Assembly: GCA_910579865.1 (NCBI GenBank)
Contig: CAJTXA010000008.1
Coordinates: 62,001-126,000 of the forward strand
DNA length: 64,000 nt
Source of the DNA: an uncultured Lachnospiraceae bacterium
GTDB taxonomy: Bacteria > Bacillota > Clostridia > Lachnospirales > Lachnospiraceae
Reading direction: 5' to 3'
In this document: in pieces, positions 1-8,389 of the stretch
Numbering within the stretch: the first letter of the stretch is position 1
Layout: each line of letters begins with the position of its first letter
Notes under the pieces: model-generated
What the model saw: only the letters and a program-made list of their open reading frames with translations
Told to the model about the DNA's origin: nothing
Database searches by the model: none
Translations under genes and position numbers: made by a program

Positions 1-480
1 ACTTCTAAGAAAAAATTGGTACAAAAAATTGAAGTAGTATCTCCAGTAGCAGGAACAGTAAAATCGCTTACAGAAGTACCAGATAAAACATTTGCAGATA
101 AATTATTAGGAGATGGTGCAGCGATTTTTCCAAAAGAGGGAAAAGTGACTGCACCAGTAGATGGGACAGTAATTTCGATTATGGATACAAAGCATGGAAT
201 TATGCTGCAATCAGAAGATGGATTAGAAATTTTAATTCATGTTGGATTGGAAACAGTGAACTTAAATGGAAAATATTTTACAGCTCATGTCAAAAGCGGA
301 GATACCATAAAAAGAGGAGAACTTTTGTTGGAATTTGATTTAGAGGCAATTCGGGCAGAAGGATATAATTTGATTACACCAGTTGTAATTACGAATAGTG
401 ATGACTATATTAAAGTAGTTTGTATGGAAGAGAGTGGAAATGAAGTGCGAATAGGAAGTAAATTTTTAACGGTGGTATAA
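1..480 (+). CDS. PTS beta-glucoside permease, C-terminal EIIA domain (partial, 5' end cut off)
   Basis: The reading frame is open from base 1, so this is the tail of a longer protein and not a free EIIA. What is visible is a glucose-type EIIA domain (about 155 residues): SPVAG at the start, a GDGAAI turn, and the phosphorylated histidine in ILIHVGLETV. EIIA takes phosphate from HPr and passes it to the EIIB cysteine of the same permease. The next gene, 27 bases downstream, is a 6-phospho-beta-glucosidase, so the missing part is most likely a BglP-type EIIBC for a beta-glucoside such as cellobiose, arbutin or salicin. The substrate is inferred from this neighbour only. Confidence 0.9.
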   Translation, partial: TSKKKLVQKIEVVSPVAGTVKSLTEVPDKTFADKLLGDGAAIFPKEGKVTAPVDGTVISIMDTKHGIMLQSEDGLEILIHVGLETVNLNGKYFTAHVKSGDTIKRGELLLEFDLEAIRAEGYNLITPVVITNSDDYIKVVCMEESGNEVRIGSKFLTVV

Positions 481-507
481 AATATAATATAGAAATGAGG
501 TGAAATT

Positions 508-1929
508 ATGAAAAAAAGTATGCCAGAAGGATTTTTATGGGGTGGTGCAACTGCTGCAAACCAGTATGAAGGAGGATGGAAGGAAGGAGGAAGAGGACCT
601 TCCATTGCTGATATTTTAACAGGAGGAAGTGTAGAAAAAGAACGTCGTTTAACTGTTCCAGAGCCTTTGGAAAGTGAATTTTATCCAAATCATGAAGCAA
701 CTGATTTTTATCATCATTGGAAAGAAGATATTGCACTTTTTGCAGAAATGGGATTTCGTGTTTATCGAATGTCAATCTCATGGTCAAGGGTGTTTCCAAA
801 GGGAGATGAAGAAAATCCAAATGAAGAAGGTTTGCGCTTTTATGATCAGGTAATTGATGAGCTGTTAAAATACAAAATAGAACCTTTGATTACAATTTCA
901 CATTATGAAAATCCCCTACATTTATCGTTGGAATATGGTGGATGGAAAAATCGAAAGTTGATTGATTTTTATTTGCGGTTTGCCGAAATACTATTTCAAC
1001 GATATAAAGGAAAGGTAAAATATTGGCTGACGTTTAATGAAATTAATATGTTGACTGTCCCATTTGGAGCTGTATTTTGTGCTGGAATGTTAGAGAAAAA
1101 AGATGAGTGTGAATCCTCTCGCTATCAGGCAATGCATCATCAGCTTGTAGCAAGTGCATTGGCAGTAGAGATGGCACATAGAATTGATCCAAAAAATAAA
1201 GTTGGCTGTATGCTTGCTTATCACAATGGTTATCCTTATACTTGTCATCCAAAAGATGTCCTTTATGCACAGCAATTTGGACAGATTCATAATTCAATTG
1301 CTGGAGATGTACATGTAAGAGGAAAATATCCGGGATTTGCAAGACGATATTTCTTGGAAAATGGGATTGAAATTTCAGAACTGCCAGAGGATAAGGAGAT
1401 TCTTTTAAAAGGAACGGTAGATTTTGTTTCGATTAGCTATTATTCTAGTATGTGTGTTAGTTTAACAACAGAGGGAGTAAAAACAGCAGGAAATGGAGTT
1501 AGTAATTTAAAAAATCCATATTTGGAAGCTTCCGAGTGGGGATGGCAGATTGACGCAGAAGGACTTCGTTATGTGTTAAATCAGATCTATGATCGTTATC
1601 AAAAACCGATTATGATTGTAGAAAATGGACTTGGTGCAGTAGACCAGGTGTCTGAGGATGGAGAAATTCATGACACCTATCGGATTGCTTATATGAGGCG
1701 GCATATTGAACAGATGAAAGAGGCTATATTCGATGGAGTGGATTTAATTGGATATACTTGTTGGGGATGTACAGATTTGGTAAGTGCTTCTACTGGCGAA
1801 GTAAAAAAACGATATGGACTTATTTATGTAAATAAACATGATGATGGAAGTGGAGATTTAGAAAGAAAGAGAAAAGAATCCTTTTATTGGTATCAGAATG
1901 TGATACGAACAAATGGAGAAGAATTATAG
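508..1929 (+). CDS. bglA: 6-phospho-beta-glucosidase, glycoside hydrolase family 1
   Basis: A 473-residue cytoplasmic enzyme that hydrolyses the phosphorylated beta-glucoside delivered by the PTS into glucose-6-phosphate and glucose or an aglycone. It starts with the family GFLWGGATAANQYEGG signature. The acid/base glutamate is E178 in TFNEIN and the nucleophile is E372 in IVENG. The segment SASTGEVKKRYG near the C terminus matches the phosphate-binding loop that separates 6-phospho enzymes from plain beta-glucosidases. Length is normal for the family. A GAGGTG ribosome site lies at 497-502, and the gene forms an operon with the permease before it. The exact sugar is not shown. Confidence 0.93.
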   Translation: MKKSMPEGFLWGGATAANQYEGGWKEGGRGPSIADILTGGSVEKERRLTVPEPLESEFYPNHEATDFYHHWKEDIALFAEMGFRVYRMSISWSRVFPKGDEENPNEEGLRFYDQVIDELLKYKIEPLITISHYENPLHLSLEYGGWKNRKLIDFYLRFAEILFQRYKGKVKYWLTFNEINMLTVPFGAVFCAGMLEKKDECESSRYQAMHHQLVASALAVEMAHRIDPKNKVGCMLAYHNGYPYTCHPKDVLYAQQFGQIHNSIAGDVHVRGKYPGFARRYFLENGIEISELPEDKEILLKGTVDFVSISYYSSMCVSLTTEGVKTAGNGVSNLKNPYLEASEWGWQIDAEGLRYVLNQIYDRYQKPIMIVENGLGAVDQVSEDGEIHDTYRIAYMRRHIEQMKEAIFDGVDLIGYTCWGCTDLVSASTGEVKKRYGLIYVNKHDDGSGDLERKRKESFYWYQNVIRTNGEEL

Positions 1930-1937
1930 AATTAGAA

Positions 1938-1967
1938 AAGAGCCAGATTTTATAAAGTCTGGCTCTT
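1938..1967. terminator. Hairpin terminator shared by convergent bglA and scrA
   Basis: A 10-bp perfect stem (AAGAGCCAGA with TCTGGCTCTT) is extended by three weaker pairs around a TATA loop. T-rich sequence follows on the plus strand and A-rich sequence precedes it, so it can end transcripts from both directions. It lies between the stop codons of the two convergent operons. Confidence 0.85.
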
Positions 1968-1975
1968 AATGTTTC

Positions 1976-3928
1976 TTATTTTTCTTCTATTGTTATTATT
2001 TTTTCCATCTGTTTTGTTGATCCTGTTTTTAATATATTAAAATGTGGATAATCGCTGCTATTTATCAGTAATACAGCAGAAGTTGTACTATATCCAGCAG
2101 CTTTGATTTTTGTCATATCAAATGTCAAAAGTTTTTGTCCAGATTTTACATGTTCTCCTTCTTTTACAAAAGCTTTAAAACCATCTCCATTCATTTTTAC
2201 AGTATCAATTCCAATATGAATTAAAATTTCCATTCCATTTGTTCCAGTAATACCAATTGCATGAAGTGTTTCTGCTAAGGAAGTAATTTCACCATCACAA
2301 GGAGCTACCACTTCTCCTAGTTCTGGTTCCACACCAACACCATCTCCCAACATGCCAGAGGCAAATGTTTCATCTGGTATACTTTCCCTTGCAATAATAT
2401 TTCCTTGTATAGGAGCATAAAGTATCTTTTCATTATTTTCAGTATTGGCTTTTATCTCTGGAATAGTTGCTGGCTGTACAGGAATGGTTTCTTTTTTCTC
2501 TTCTTTCTTTCCTAATACTGTGCCTAACAGTGTTGTAGCGATAAAGGAAGCGATTGTAGCAATAATCATAGAGATAACAAACTGCATCATACAATCTGGT
2601 CTGATACAGATAACCCCAATAATACCACAAGGGCCTTGTGAAACAGATAATACACCCATAAGTGTTGCATAAGCAGCTCCAATACCACCGCCAATTAAGG
2701 AACCGTAAAATGGATATCTTAATTTTAAATTAACACCAAATATTGCTGGTTCTGTAATTCCCAAAAAAGCAGAGATACCAGAAGCAGAAGCTAAACTTTT
2801 CATTTTTGCATCGTGTTTCATTTTAAACATAACGGCTAATGCAGCAGCACCTTGTGCACAGTTTGCAGCAGCAACAACTGCAAATGTAGGAGAACCGCCT
2901 AATGTTCCAATATTAGCAAGGATTTGTGTTTCCGCTGTTACTAAACTATGATGCATTCCTGTGATAACTAACAATGGATATGTAACGCCATAAATTAAAC
3001 CACCAACAGCACCTAAATCAAAGAACAACCACATAACTGCATTTGTCATTGCGTCACCGACACCTCTCATAACAGGACCAATAAATAAGAAGGTTAATGC
3101 TCCAGCAATCAAAACCGATAGAAGTGGAGTAACAATATTATCTAACATTGCTGGGACAATCTTACGAAGCTTTTTCTCAACAAATGCTAAACAAAATGAA
3201 GATGCGATAACAGGAAGGACGGTTCCTTGATAACCTACTTTTGCGATAGAAAGACCGAACATTTTCCAATATGGTACAGTTCCATCTAATAATGCCTGAC
3301 CATAACTATAACCATTCATTAGATCGGGATGAATCATAATTGCACCAAGAACTGCACCAAGTATAGGGGTTGCGCCAAAAATTTTAGCTGCAGAAAATCC
3401 AATTAATACTGGTAAAAATGTAAATCCAGCATTTGAGAATAGATTTACCATTTCTGCAAAATCTTTTATTGCTGGAAAGGCTTCTACAAGTGATTTGCCA
3501 GCAACAAACATTCCCTGTGCAGTTAATATATTATTAATACCCATCAATAAACCAGAAGCAACCAATGCAGGTAAAATAGGAACAAATACATCTGCAAGCG
3601 TTTTTAATAATTTTTGTATAGGATTCATCTTTTTGGCAGCTTGTTGTTTTAGTTCCTCTTTTGTCATTTCAGTAATGTTAGCTATTTTGATAAATTCTGC
3701 GTAAACTTTGTTTACAATACCAGTTCCTAAAATAATTTGAAATTGTCCGCCATTATTGAAATTGCCTTTTACAAGGTCAATCTTATCTAAAGCATCTTTG
3801 TTAATTAAAGATTCATTTTTTAAAACAAGCCTAAGACGTGTTGCACAGTGTGCTGCACTTGCAATATTATCTTTTCCACCCATACATTCTAAAATCTCTT
3901 GTGCTGCTTTTGCATATTTATCTTCCAT
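1976..3928 (-). CDS. scrA: Sucrose-specific PTS permease EIIBCA
   Basis: A 650-residue permease that imports sucrose as sucrose-6-phosphate. Domains in order: EIIB (about residues 1-85) with the phosphocysteine in AAHCATRLRL; EIIC (about 100-470), with many membrane helices and an ITEPAIFG loop; EIIA (about 500-650) with the active histidine in ILIHIGIDTV. The start at 3928 is preferred because AAGGAGGA sits 6 bases upstream; an ATG 18 bases earlier overlaps that ribosome site. It is the last gene of the scrB-hydrolase-scrA operon. The sucrose assignment rests on the partner hydrolase and the EIIC sequence type; another beta-fructoside is possible. A fused EIIA means no separate crr protein is needed. 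Confidence 0.88.
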   Translation of the reverse strand: MEDKYAKAAQEILECMGGKDNIASAAHCATRLRLVLKNESLINKDALDKIDLVKGNFNNGGQFQIILGTGIVNKVYAEFIKIANITEMTKEELKQQAAKKMNPIQKLLKTLADVFVPILPALVASGLLMGINNILTAQGMFVAGKSLVEAFPAIKDFAEMVNLFSNAGFTFLPVLIGFSAAKIFGATPILGAVLGAIMIHPDLMNGYSYGQALLDGTVPYWKMFGLSIAKVGYQGTVLPVIASSFCLAFVEKKLRKIVPAMLDNIVTPLLSVLIAGALTFLFIGPVMRGVGDAMTNAVMWLFFDLGAVGGLIYGVTYPLLVITGMHHSLVTAETQILANIGTLGGSPTFAVVAAANCAQGAAALAVMFKMKHDAKMKSLASASGISAFLGITEPAIFGVNLKLRYPFYGSLIGGGIGAAYATLMGVLSVSQGPCGIIGVICIRPDCMMQFVISMIIATIASFIATTLLGTVLGKKEEKKETIPVQPATIPEIKANTENNEKILYAPIQGNIIARESIPDETFASGMLGDGVGVEPELGEVVAPCDGEITSLAETLHAIGITGTNGMEILIHIGIDTVKMNGDGFKAFVKEGEHVKSGQKLLTFDMTKIKAAGYSTTSAVLLINSSDYPHFNILKTGSTKQMEKIITIEEK

Positions 3929-3970
3929 ATTGTTTTCCTCCTTCATTTATATTTGTGATTGTGTAATAGA

Positions 3971-4804
3971 TTATAAAGATATTTTCATACCATCATAAGC
4001 GGCAACCATTCCATGTTCTTCTGCAAATGCTTCTAGTTCTCTATGACTCATATTGCCATTATGTGAGAAATGATTGATGATTTTTACAGTATTTGGATAA
4101 AGACAGCCTTTTTCTTCTAATAGTGCAGCAAATGCAATAGCATCTGGCAATCCCATATGATAGCCTTCTGAATGATTTTTACCCATAGTTGCGTCTAATG
4201 AAATAAGATGAAATTTGTGATTAAAAATCCAATCTTTTGCTTCCTTGCTTAAATTCAATCCAGTATCATGCCCATATAAAATACGCTTTCCATTTTTTTC
4301 AATGGCATAAATAAAACAAGTTTCTCTTTTATCATGATCTGCTGGAATAGGAGTAATATGATAGTCATCTGCCATAAAATCTGCAAAAGGTTCTAATTTA
4401 ATAAATTTTACAGAATTGTCTAATGGATGTATTTTAAATCGATCGATTAGAACTGCATCAAAAAATGCTTTTTCTACTGCTTCATTACCATATACATGCA
4501 ATATCCCTGTTGCATTGTGTCCAAAGTGTTCATGTCGATGAATAAGTTCAACAGCGAAAAAATGATCCATATGGGAATGAGTAACTAGTAAATGTTGAAT
4601 TTTTCCTAAATTTAAGGAGTAGTTCAAAGCATGTATATAACTGTCGGGTGGAAAATCAATTAAAATTTTTCCATCTAAAATGGACTGTGTTCTAGTACGA
4701 AGCTCCTTTCCTTTTCTATTTCTTGCGTTTTGGCAGATTTCACAGCTACAAAATAAAGCTGGTAGTCCTTCTGCTGCTGCAGTACCTAAGTATTGTATTT
4801 CCAT
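3971..4804 (-). CDS. PhnP-like metallo-beta-lactamase-fold hydrolase
   Basis: A 277-residue soluble protein of the metallo-beta-lactamase fold. It shows a cysteine pair near the N terminus (CSCEIC, the extra zinc site seen in PhnP-type phosphodiesterases), the metal motif THSHMDH, and later acid and histidine ligands in YGHDTG and INHFSHNG. PhnP itself opens cyclic ribose phosphates in phosphonate breakdown, but no phosphonate genes are nearby. Here the gene sits between sucrose-6-phosphate hydrolase and the sucrose permease, all on one strand, with AAGGAGGG before its ATG. A phosphodiesterase or phospho-sugar repair role is inference; the true substrate is unknown. Confidence 0.8.
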   Translation of the reverse strand: MEIQYLGTAAAEGLPALFCSCEICQNARNRKGKELRTRTQSILDGKILIDFPPDSYIHALNYSLNLGKIQHLLVTHSHMDHFFAVELIHRHEHFGHNATGILHVYGNEAVEKAFFDAVLIDRFKIHPLDNSVKFIKLEPFADFMADDYHITPIPADHDKRETCFIYAIEKNGKRILYGHDTGLNLSKEAKDWIFNHKFHLISLDATMGKNHSEGYHMGLPDAIAFAALLEEKGCLYPNTVKIINHFSHNGNMSHRELEAFAEEHGMVAAYDGMKISL

Positions 4805-4861
4805 AAAACCCTCCTTTTTTATTTTATATAAAGATAGGTTGCAAAGAATCCTATCTATTGT

Positions 4862-6349
4862 TTATATACAGATATCATACTTTATAACATCCATACTGGC
4901 TGTGCCATCTGTATCAAAAATAATTTCGTTCGCTTCCATAGGAATATAAAAGATAGAGGTCATTACTTTTTCACCATCATTAATAAATACTTCAACTGAG
5001 TGTTTATCTAATAACAAACGCAGTTTTAAAATTTCTTTTTGTTCTTCTAAAATTGGTTCTATATCCATTTTTCTGCGGCATACAATGTCTCGCAGCAGTT
5101 TAGAATGTGTTCTATCTATTGTTAAACATTTCCTTTTGTGATTATATTGCAGGAGCATTTCGTATTCTTTATTGTGTGCAAAATGAATTGTAAAATGATG
5201 AAAATTAAATTCTGTGAGTTTCACTTGCAAATCTATAACACGACCTTTTATACCTTCTAAAGTAACAGCTTCTGTTATTTTGCATTGTTCATATTTTATT
5301 AAGTTTTTATGATAATTTTCTAATTCTCTTACAGGGCTTTGATAAATTTTTTCATTTTTCATTTGTAATTCTCTTGGTATTGTCATCATGCCAGACCAAT
5401 TTAAAAAGTCTTTCATAAATTTAGCATCCCATGATTGCATCCAACCAATCATAATTCTTCTGCCATCTGATGTAAGAAGAGTTTGAGGTGCATAAAAATC
5501 TAATCCATAATCAGCAGAGAAAATTTTTTTTCTTTTAAATTGATAAGTAGTATTGTTATAATCTCCATATATAAACATAGAGTTATTGCCGTTATGAAAT
5601 TCATATCCTTTCGCTCTCATATTTTGAGGAGAAACTAATAAAATCTGTGTGTCTTCTAAAGAGAAGAAATCTGGACATTCCCACATTTTTCCATATTCTC
5701 CATTACTTTTATCTAAGACATTTAAAAAATTCCATTTTTTCAAATTGTCAGATTGAAAAAGAAGAACTTGACCATATCCATCTTCATCTTGATTGCCAGC
5801 AATAAGATAATAAGTAGTTCCTTCCTTCCATACTTTCGGATCACGAAATTCTTTTATATTACTTCCAGGTGGAAGATCCAATCCAGTGATAACAGGATTC
5901 CCTTGATATTTTTTATAATTTATACCATCTCCTTTTGCTATACATTGTACTTGACTATAATTGTGTGAACCATCATCCAGATAATGGTCTATTACACCTG
6001 TATAAAATAAGATATGTTCTTCTCCTTCTTGTAGGGCGCTTCCTGAATAACAGCCGCCTTCGTCATAACTTTGATCGGGAGCCATTGCGATAGGAAGATA
6101 ATCCCATTTAATAAAATCCTTGCTTTTGCAATGTCCCCAGTGCATAGGTCCCCACTCATTGCTAAATGGATGATACTGAAAAAATAAATGATAATCCTTT
6201 TTATAGACAGAAAATCCGTTTGGATCGTTCATCCAACCCATTGGAGAGGATAAATGATAAACAGGTCTGCTTTCGGCAGAAATTTTGGAAAATCCATTTT
6301 GTTCAATTTTTCTTACTTTTTCTAACAGATTATTTTTATTATTTTCCAT
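4862..6349 (-). CDS. scrB: Sucrose-6-phosphate hydrolase, glycoside hydrolase family 32
   Basis: A 495-residue cytoplasmic invertase-type enzyme that splits sucrose-6-phosphate into glucose-6-phosphate and fructose. The three GH32 landmarks are present: WMNDPNG with nucleophile D42, an RDP motif in EFRDPKVW, and the acid/base EC in WECPDFF. The C-terminal beta-sandwich typical of GH32 follows. It is the first gene of the minus-strand sucrose operon, with an 80-base leader from a consensus promoter at 6434-6462; a cluster of operator motifs lies inside that leader. The fructose released could be handled by the PfkB kinase at 21975-22931. Confidence 0.93.
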   Translation of the reverse strand: MENNKNNLLEKVRKIEQNGFSKISAESRPVYHLSSPMGWMNDPNGFSVYKKDYHLFFQYHPFSNEWGPMHWGHCKSKDFIKWDYLPIAMAPDQSYDEGGCYSGSALQEGEEHILFYTGVIDHYLDDGSHNYSQVQCIAKGDGINYKKYQGNPVITGLDLPPGSNIKEFRDPKVWKEGTTYYLIAGNQDEDGYGQVLLFQSDNLKKWNFLNVLDKSNGEYGKMWECPDFFSLEDTQILLVSPQNMRAKGYEFHNGNNSMFIYGDYNNTTYQFKRKKIFSADYGLDFYAPQTLLTSDGRRIMIGWMQSWDAKFMKDFLNWSGMMTIPRELQMKNEKIYQSPVRELENYHKNLIKYEQCKITEAVTLEGIKGRVIDLQVKLTEFNFHHFTIHFAHNKEYEMLLQYNHKRKCLTIDRTHSKLLRDIVCRRKMDIEPILEEQKEILKLRLLLDKHSVEVFINDGEKVMTSIFYIPMEANEIIFDTDGTASMDVIKYDICI

Positions 6350-6387
6350 AGTTTTCTCTCTTTCTCTAAAAATAATAGATAATATAA

Positions 6388-6421
6388 TAACTGGTTAAGT
6401 AATTAGTTAAGTTACCGGTTA
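6388..6421. promoter_or_regulatory. Operator cluster 1: three 10-bp near-palindromes spaced 12 bp
   Basis: Three copies of a TAAYTRGTTA-like motif begin at 6388 (TAACTGGTTA), 6400 (TAATTAGTTA) and 6412 (TTACCGGTTA), exactly 12 bp apart. The cluster starts just downstream of the scrB transcription start, so a bound LacI-type protein would block initiation or elongation. Binding by the divergent regulator is inferred from position and symmetry. Confidence 0.75.
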
Positions 6422-6433
6422 CTTTATACTTGT

Positions 6434-6462
6434 ATAGTACCATTCCTTTCTTCAAATGTCAA
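6434..6462 (-). promoter_or_regulatory. Promoter of the scrB operon
   Basis: On the minus strand, TTGACA (6457-6462) and TACTAT (6434-6439) are separated by 17 bp. This is a near-consensus sigma-A promoter directed at scrB and flanked by operator clusters on both sides. Confidence 0.8.
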
Positions 6463-6479
6463 TCCTTTTTATAAGAAAA

Positions 6480-6501
6480 TAATTAGTTACTTAACTAGTT
6501 A
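6480..6501. promoter_or_regulatory. Operator cluster 2: two motifs spaced 12 bp
   Basis: TAATTAGTTA at 6480 and the perfect palindrome TAACTAGTTA at 6492 repeat the same motif with the same 12-bp spacing. Read on the opposite strand, this 22-bp block matches cluster 1 (6388-6409) at 19 of 22 positions. It lies just upstream of the regulator promoter, about 90 bp from cluster 1, which would allow a repression loop. Confidence 0.7.
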
Positions 6502-6509
6502 TTTTAAGA

Positions 6510-6538
6510 TTGATTTTTTGATTTTGCATTGTTATACT
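6510..6538 (+). promoter_or_regulatory. Promoter of the LacI-type regulator gene
   Basis: TTGATT (6510-6515) and TATACT (6533-6538) are spaced 17 bp. Operator cluster 2 ends 8 bp before the -35 box, so the regulator probably controls its own synthesis. Confidence 0.6.
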
Positions 6539-6583
6539 AGACGTACAATATGGTTCTATTTTTATTTTCGGAGGTAACTTTTC

Positions 6584-7609
6584 ATGGGAAAAAATAAAAT
6601 AACATTTGCTGATATTGCAAAATATACGAATTTTTCGAAAACAACGATATCAAGATATTTTAATAATCCAGATTCTCTTACATTAGAAAATCAAGAAATT
6701 ATAGCAAAAGCATTAGTTGATTTAGACTATCAGGAAAATAAACTAGCAAAAGTATTTGCAAATGGAAAAAGTGAATTTGTTGGAGTTATTGTTCCAAATC
6801 TTTATTTACATTATTATGCAGAAATGTTAAATCAAATATTAAATACTTATGAGAAATTTGGCTATAAATTTTTAGTATTTGTTAGTAACAGTAATGAAGA
6901 AACAGAACGTAAATATATTCGTGAATTACTTGCTTATAAAATCGAGGGTATGATTATTTTAAGTCATAAAATTTCTTCTAAAGAGCTTGCCTCTTATGAT
7001 GTTCCAATTGTTGTAATTGAACGGGAAGATAAATATGTAAATAGTGTAAATACAGATAATTATATAGGTGCTGTACAAGGAACAAGCTTATTATTTAAAA
7101 ATAACTGTGATATTTTATTACATATTAATTCTATGGTTTCAAAAGATGTTCCTGCTTATGCACGTATTCAAGGCTTTCTAGATATCTGTAAGGAGTACAA
7201 TATAAAACATGAATTGATTATAAGAGAATTAGGACATTCTTATGAGGAAATTAATGCATGTATGTTTGAAGTATATGAATATATAAAAAAGAAATACCCA
7301 AATCAAAAAAAAGGATTATTTCTTTCAAATGATACTTATGCAAATAGTATACTAAATATTATTTTTCGAGAATATGGTATGCTGCCCGATGAATATCGTA
7401 TCATTGGTTTTGATGATTCTCCTATTGCAGTTTCTGCAATTATGCCAATTAGTACAATTGCCCAACAGATTAATAAAATAGCATACGAAGCAATGGCGTT
7501 ATTAGTGGTACAAATGGATGAAAGAAAAAAGCGCCGTCCTAAACCACAAACGGAGTTAATTCATAAAAATATCATGCCTGCTTTGATTAGAAGAAAAACA
7601 ACAGATTAA
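6584..7609 (+). CDS. scrR: LacI-family transcriptional regulator of the sucrose operon
   Basis: A 341-residue LacI-type repressor. The N-terminal helix-turn-helix is clear (TFADIAKYTNFSKTTISRYF), followed by the hinge region and a periplasmic-binding-protein-like sugar-sensing domain with GVIVPN and GFDDSPIA landmarks. It is transcribed away from scrB and shares a 234-base intergenic region with it, in which two operator clusters surround both promoters. It most likely represses the sucrose genes until a sucrose-derived sugar phosphate appears; the inducer is not known from sequence. A GGAGGT ribosome site precedes the ATG. A short CAACA/TGTTG hairpin over the stop codon may act as a weak terminator. 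Confidence 0.85.
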   Translation: MGKNKITFADIAKYTNFSKTTISRYFNNPDSLTLENQEIIAKALVDLDYQENKLAKVFANGKSEFVGVIVPNLYLHYYAEMLNQILNTYEKFGYKFLVFVSNSNEETERKYIRELLAYKIEGMIILSHKISSKELASYDVPIVVIEREDKYVNSVNTDNYIGAVQGTSLLFKNNCDILLHINSMVSKDVPAYARIQGFLDICKEYNIKHELIIRELGHSYEEINACMFEVYEYIKKKYPNQKKGLFLSNDTYANSILNIIFREYGMLPDEYRIIGFDDSPIAVSAIMPISTIAQQINKIAYEAMALLVVQMDERKKRRPKPQTELIHKNIMPALIRRKTTD

Positions 7610-7753
7610 TTTGTTGATGTTTTTAAATGTTAAAAGATAAAAAATATTATTCATATTAGTTAAATAAGTTTAAAAATATTAAAAAATTTTAATATTATAT
7701 ATTGCATTGAGGAAAAAGTTGTGTTATCCTTATTTAAAAATGGAGGTAAGAGA

Positions 7754-8353
7754 ATGTTATCAAAAGAAGTTTTAGATTTATTAAAAATAACACGGCAGAC
7801 ACTTACAAGATATGTAAAAACAGGTCTAATTAGGACCATTACACTTCCAAATGGAAGATATGATTATAATAATGATGATGTCTATAAAATATTTAATAAG
7901 GGAATTGTAAGAAAAACATATCTTTATGCAAGAGTATCTACACTGAAACAGAAAATGGATTTAGAAAATCAGATTATGATGTTAAAACAATTTTGCTTTT
8001 CAAATGGTTATCCAATCTCTGGAATCTATTCTGATATTGCAAGTGGGATAAGCTTTGAAAAAAGAAGAGATTTTTTTAAGCTCTTAAATGAAGTAACAGA
8101 TGGTAGAGTAGAAAGAGTGATTGTTACTTATAAGGATAGACTGTCAAGAGTAGGATTTGAGTTATTTTCTTATCTGTTTCGAAAATATCACTGTGAGATT
8201 GTTGTTATGAGTGAAGTTGGATCGGTGAAGCTGGATAAGGAAGAAATTTTTGAAGAAATTATTTCGTTGTTACATTGTTATTCTATTAAATTGGATAGAA
8301 AAAGAAAAGCGAGAAGGATAAAGGAGGCGTTGGAGGAGGAGGATTCAATATAA
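7754..8353 (+). CDS. IS607-type serine recombinase (TnpA-like), orphan
   Basis: A 199-residue protein with a short N-terminal MerR-like helix-turn-helix (LLKITRQTLTRYVKTG) followed by a small serine recombinase catalytic domain: YARVST holds the nucleophilic serine, and TYKDRLSRVGFELF is the arginine-rich active-site segment typical of IS607 transposases. The ATG at 7754 is preferred over a GTG 33 bases earlier because GGAGGT lies just before it. IS607 elements usually also carry tnpB, but no tnpB-like gene follows, and the next gene is a transporter. It may be the remnant of an element or a stand-alone recombinase. No clear element ends were seen. Confidence 0.82.
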   Translation: MLSKEVLDLLKITRQTLTRYVKTGLIRTITLPNGRYDYNNDDVYKIFNKGIVRKTYLYARVSTLKQKMDLENQIMMLKQFCFSNGYPISGIYSDIASGISFEKRRDFFKLLNEVTDGRVERVIVTYKDRLSRVGFELFSYLFRKYHCEIVVMSEVGSVKLDKEEIFEEIISLLHCYSIKLDRKRKARRIKEALEEEDSI

Positions 8354-8389
8354 AAATAATCAAAAAGAAATAGTGAAAAGAGGCATGTT

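Noticed and set aside
7610..8389. A complete IS607 element
   Set aside because: No tnpB follows the recombinase and no element ends or target duplication were seen, so only the gene is annotated.
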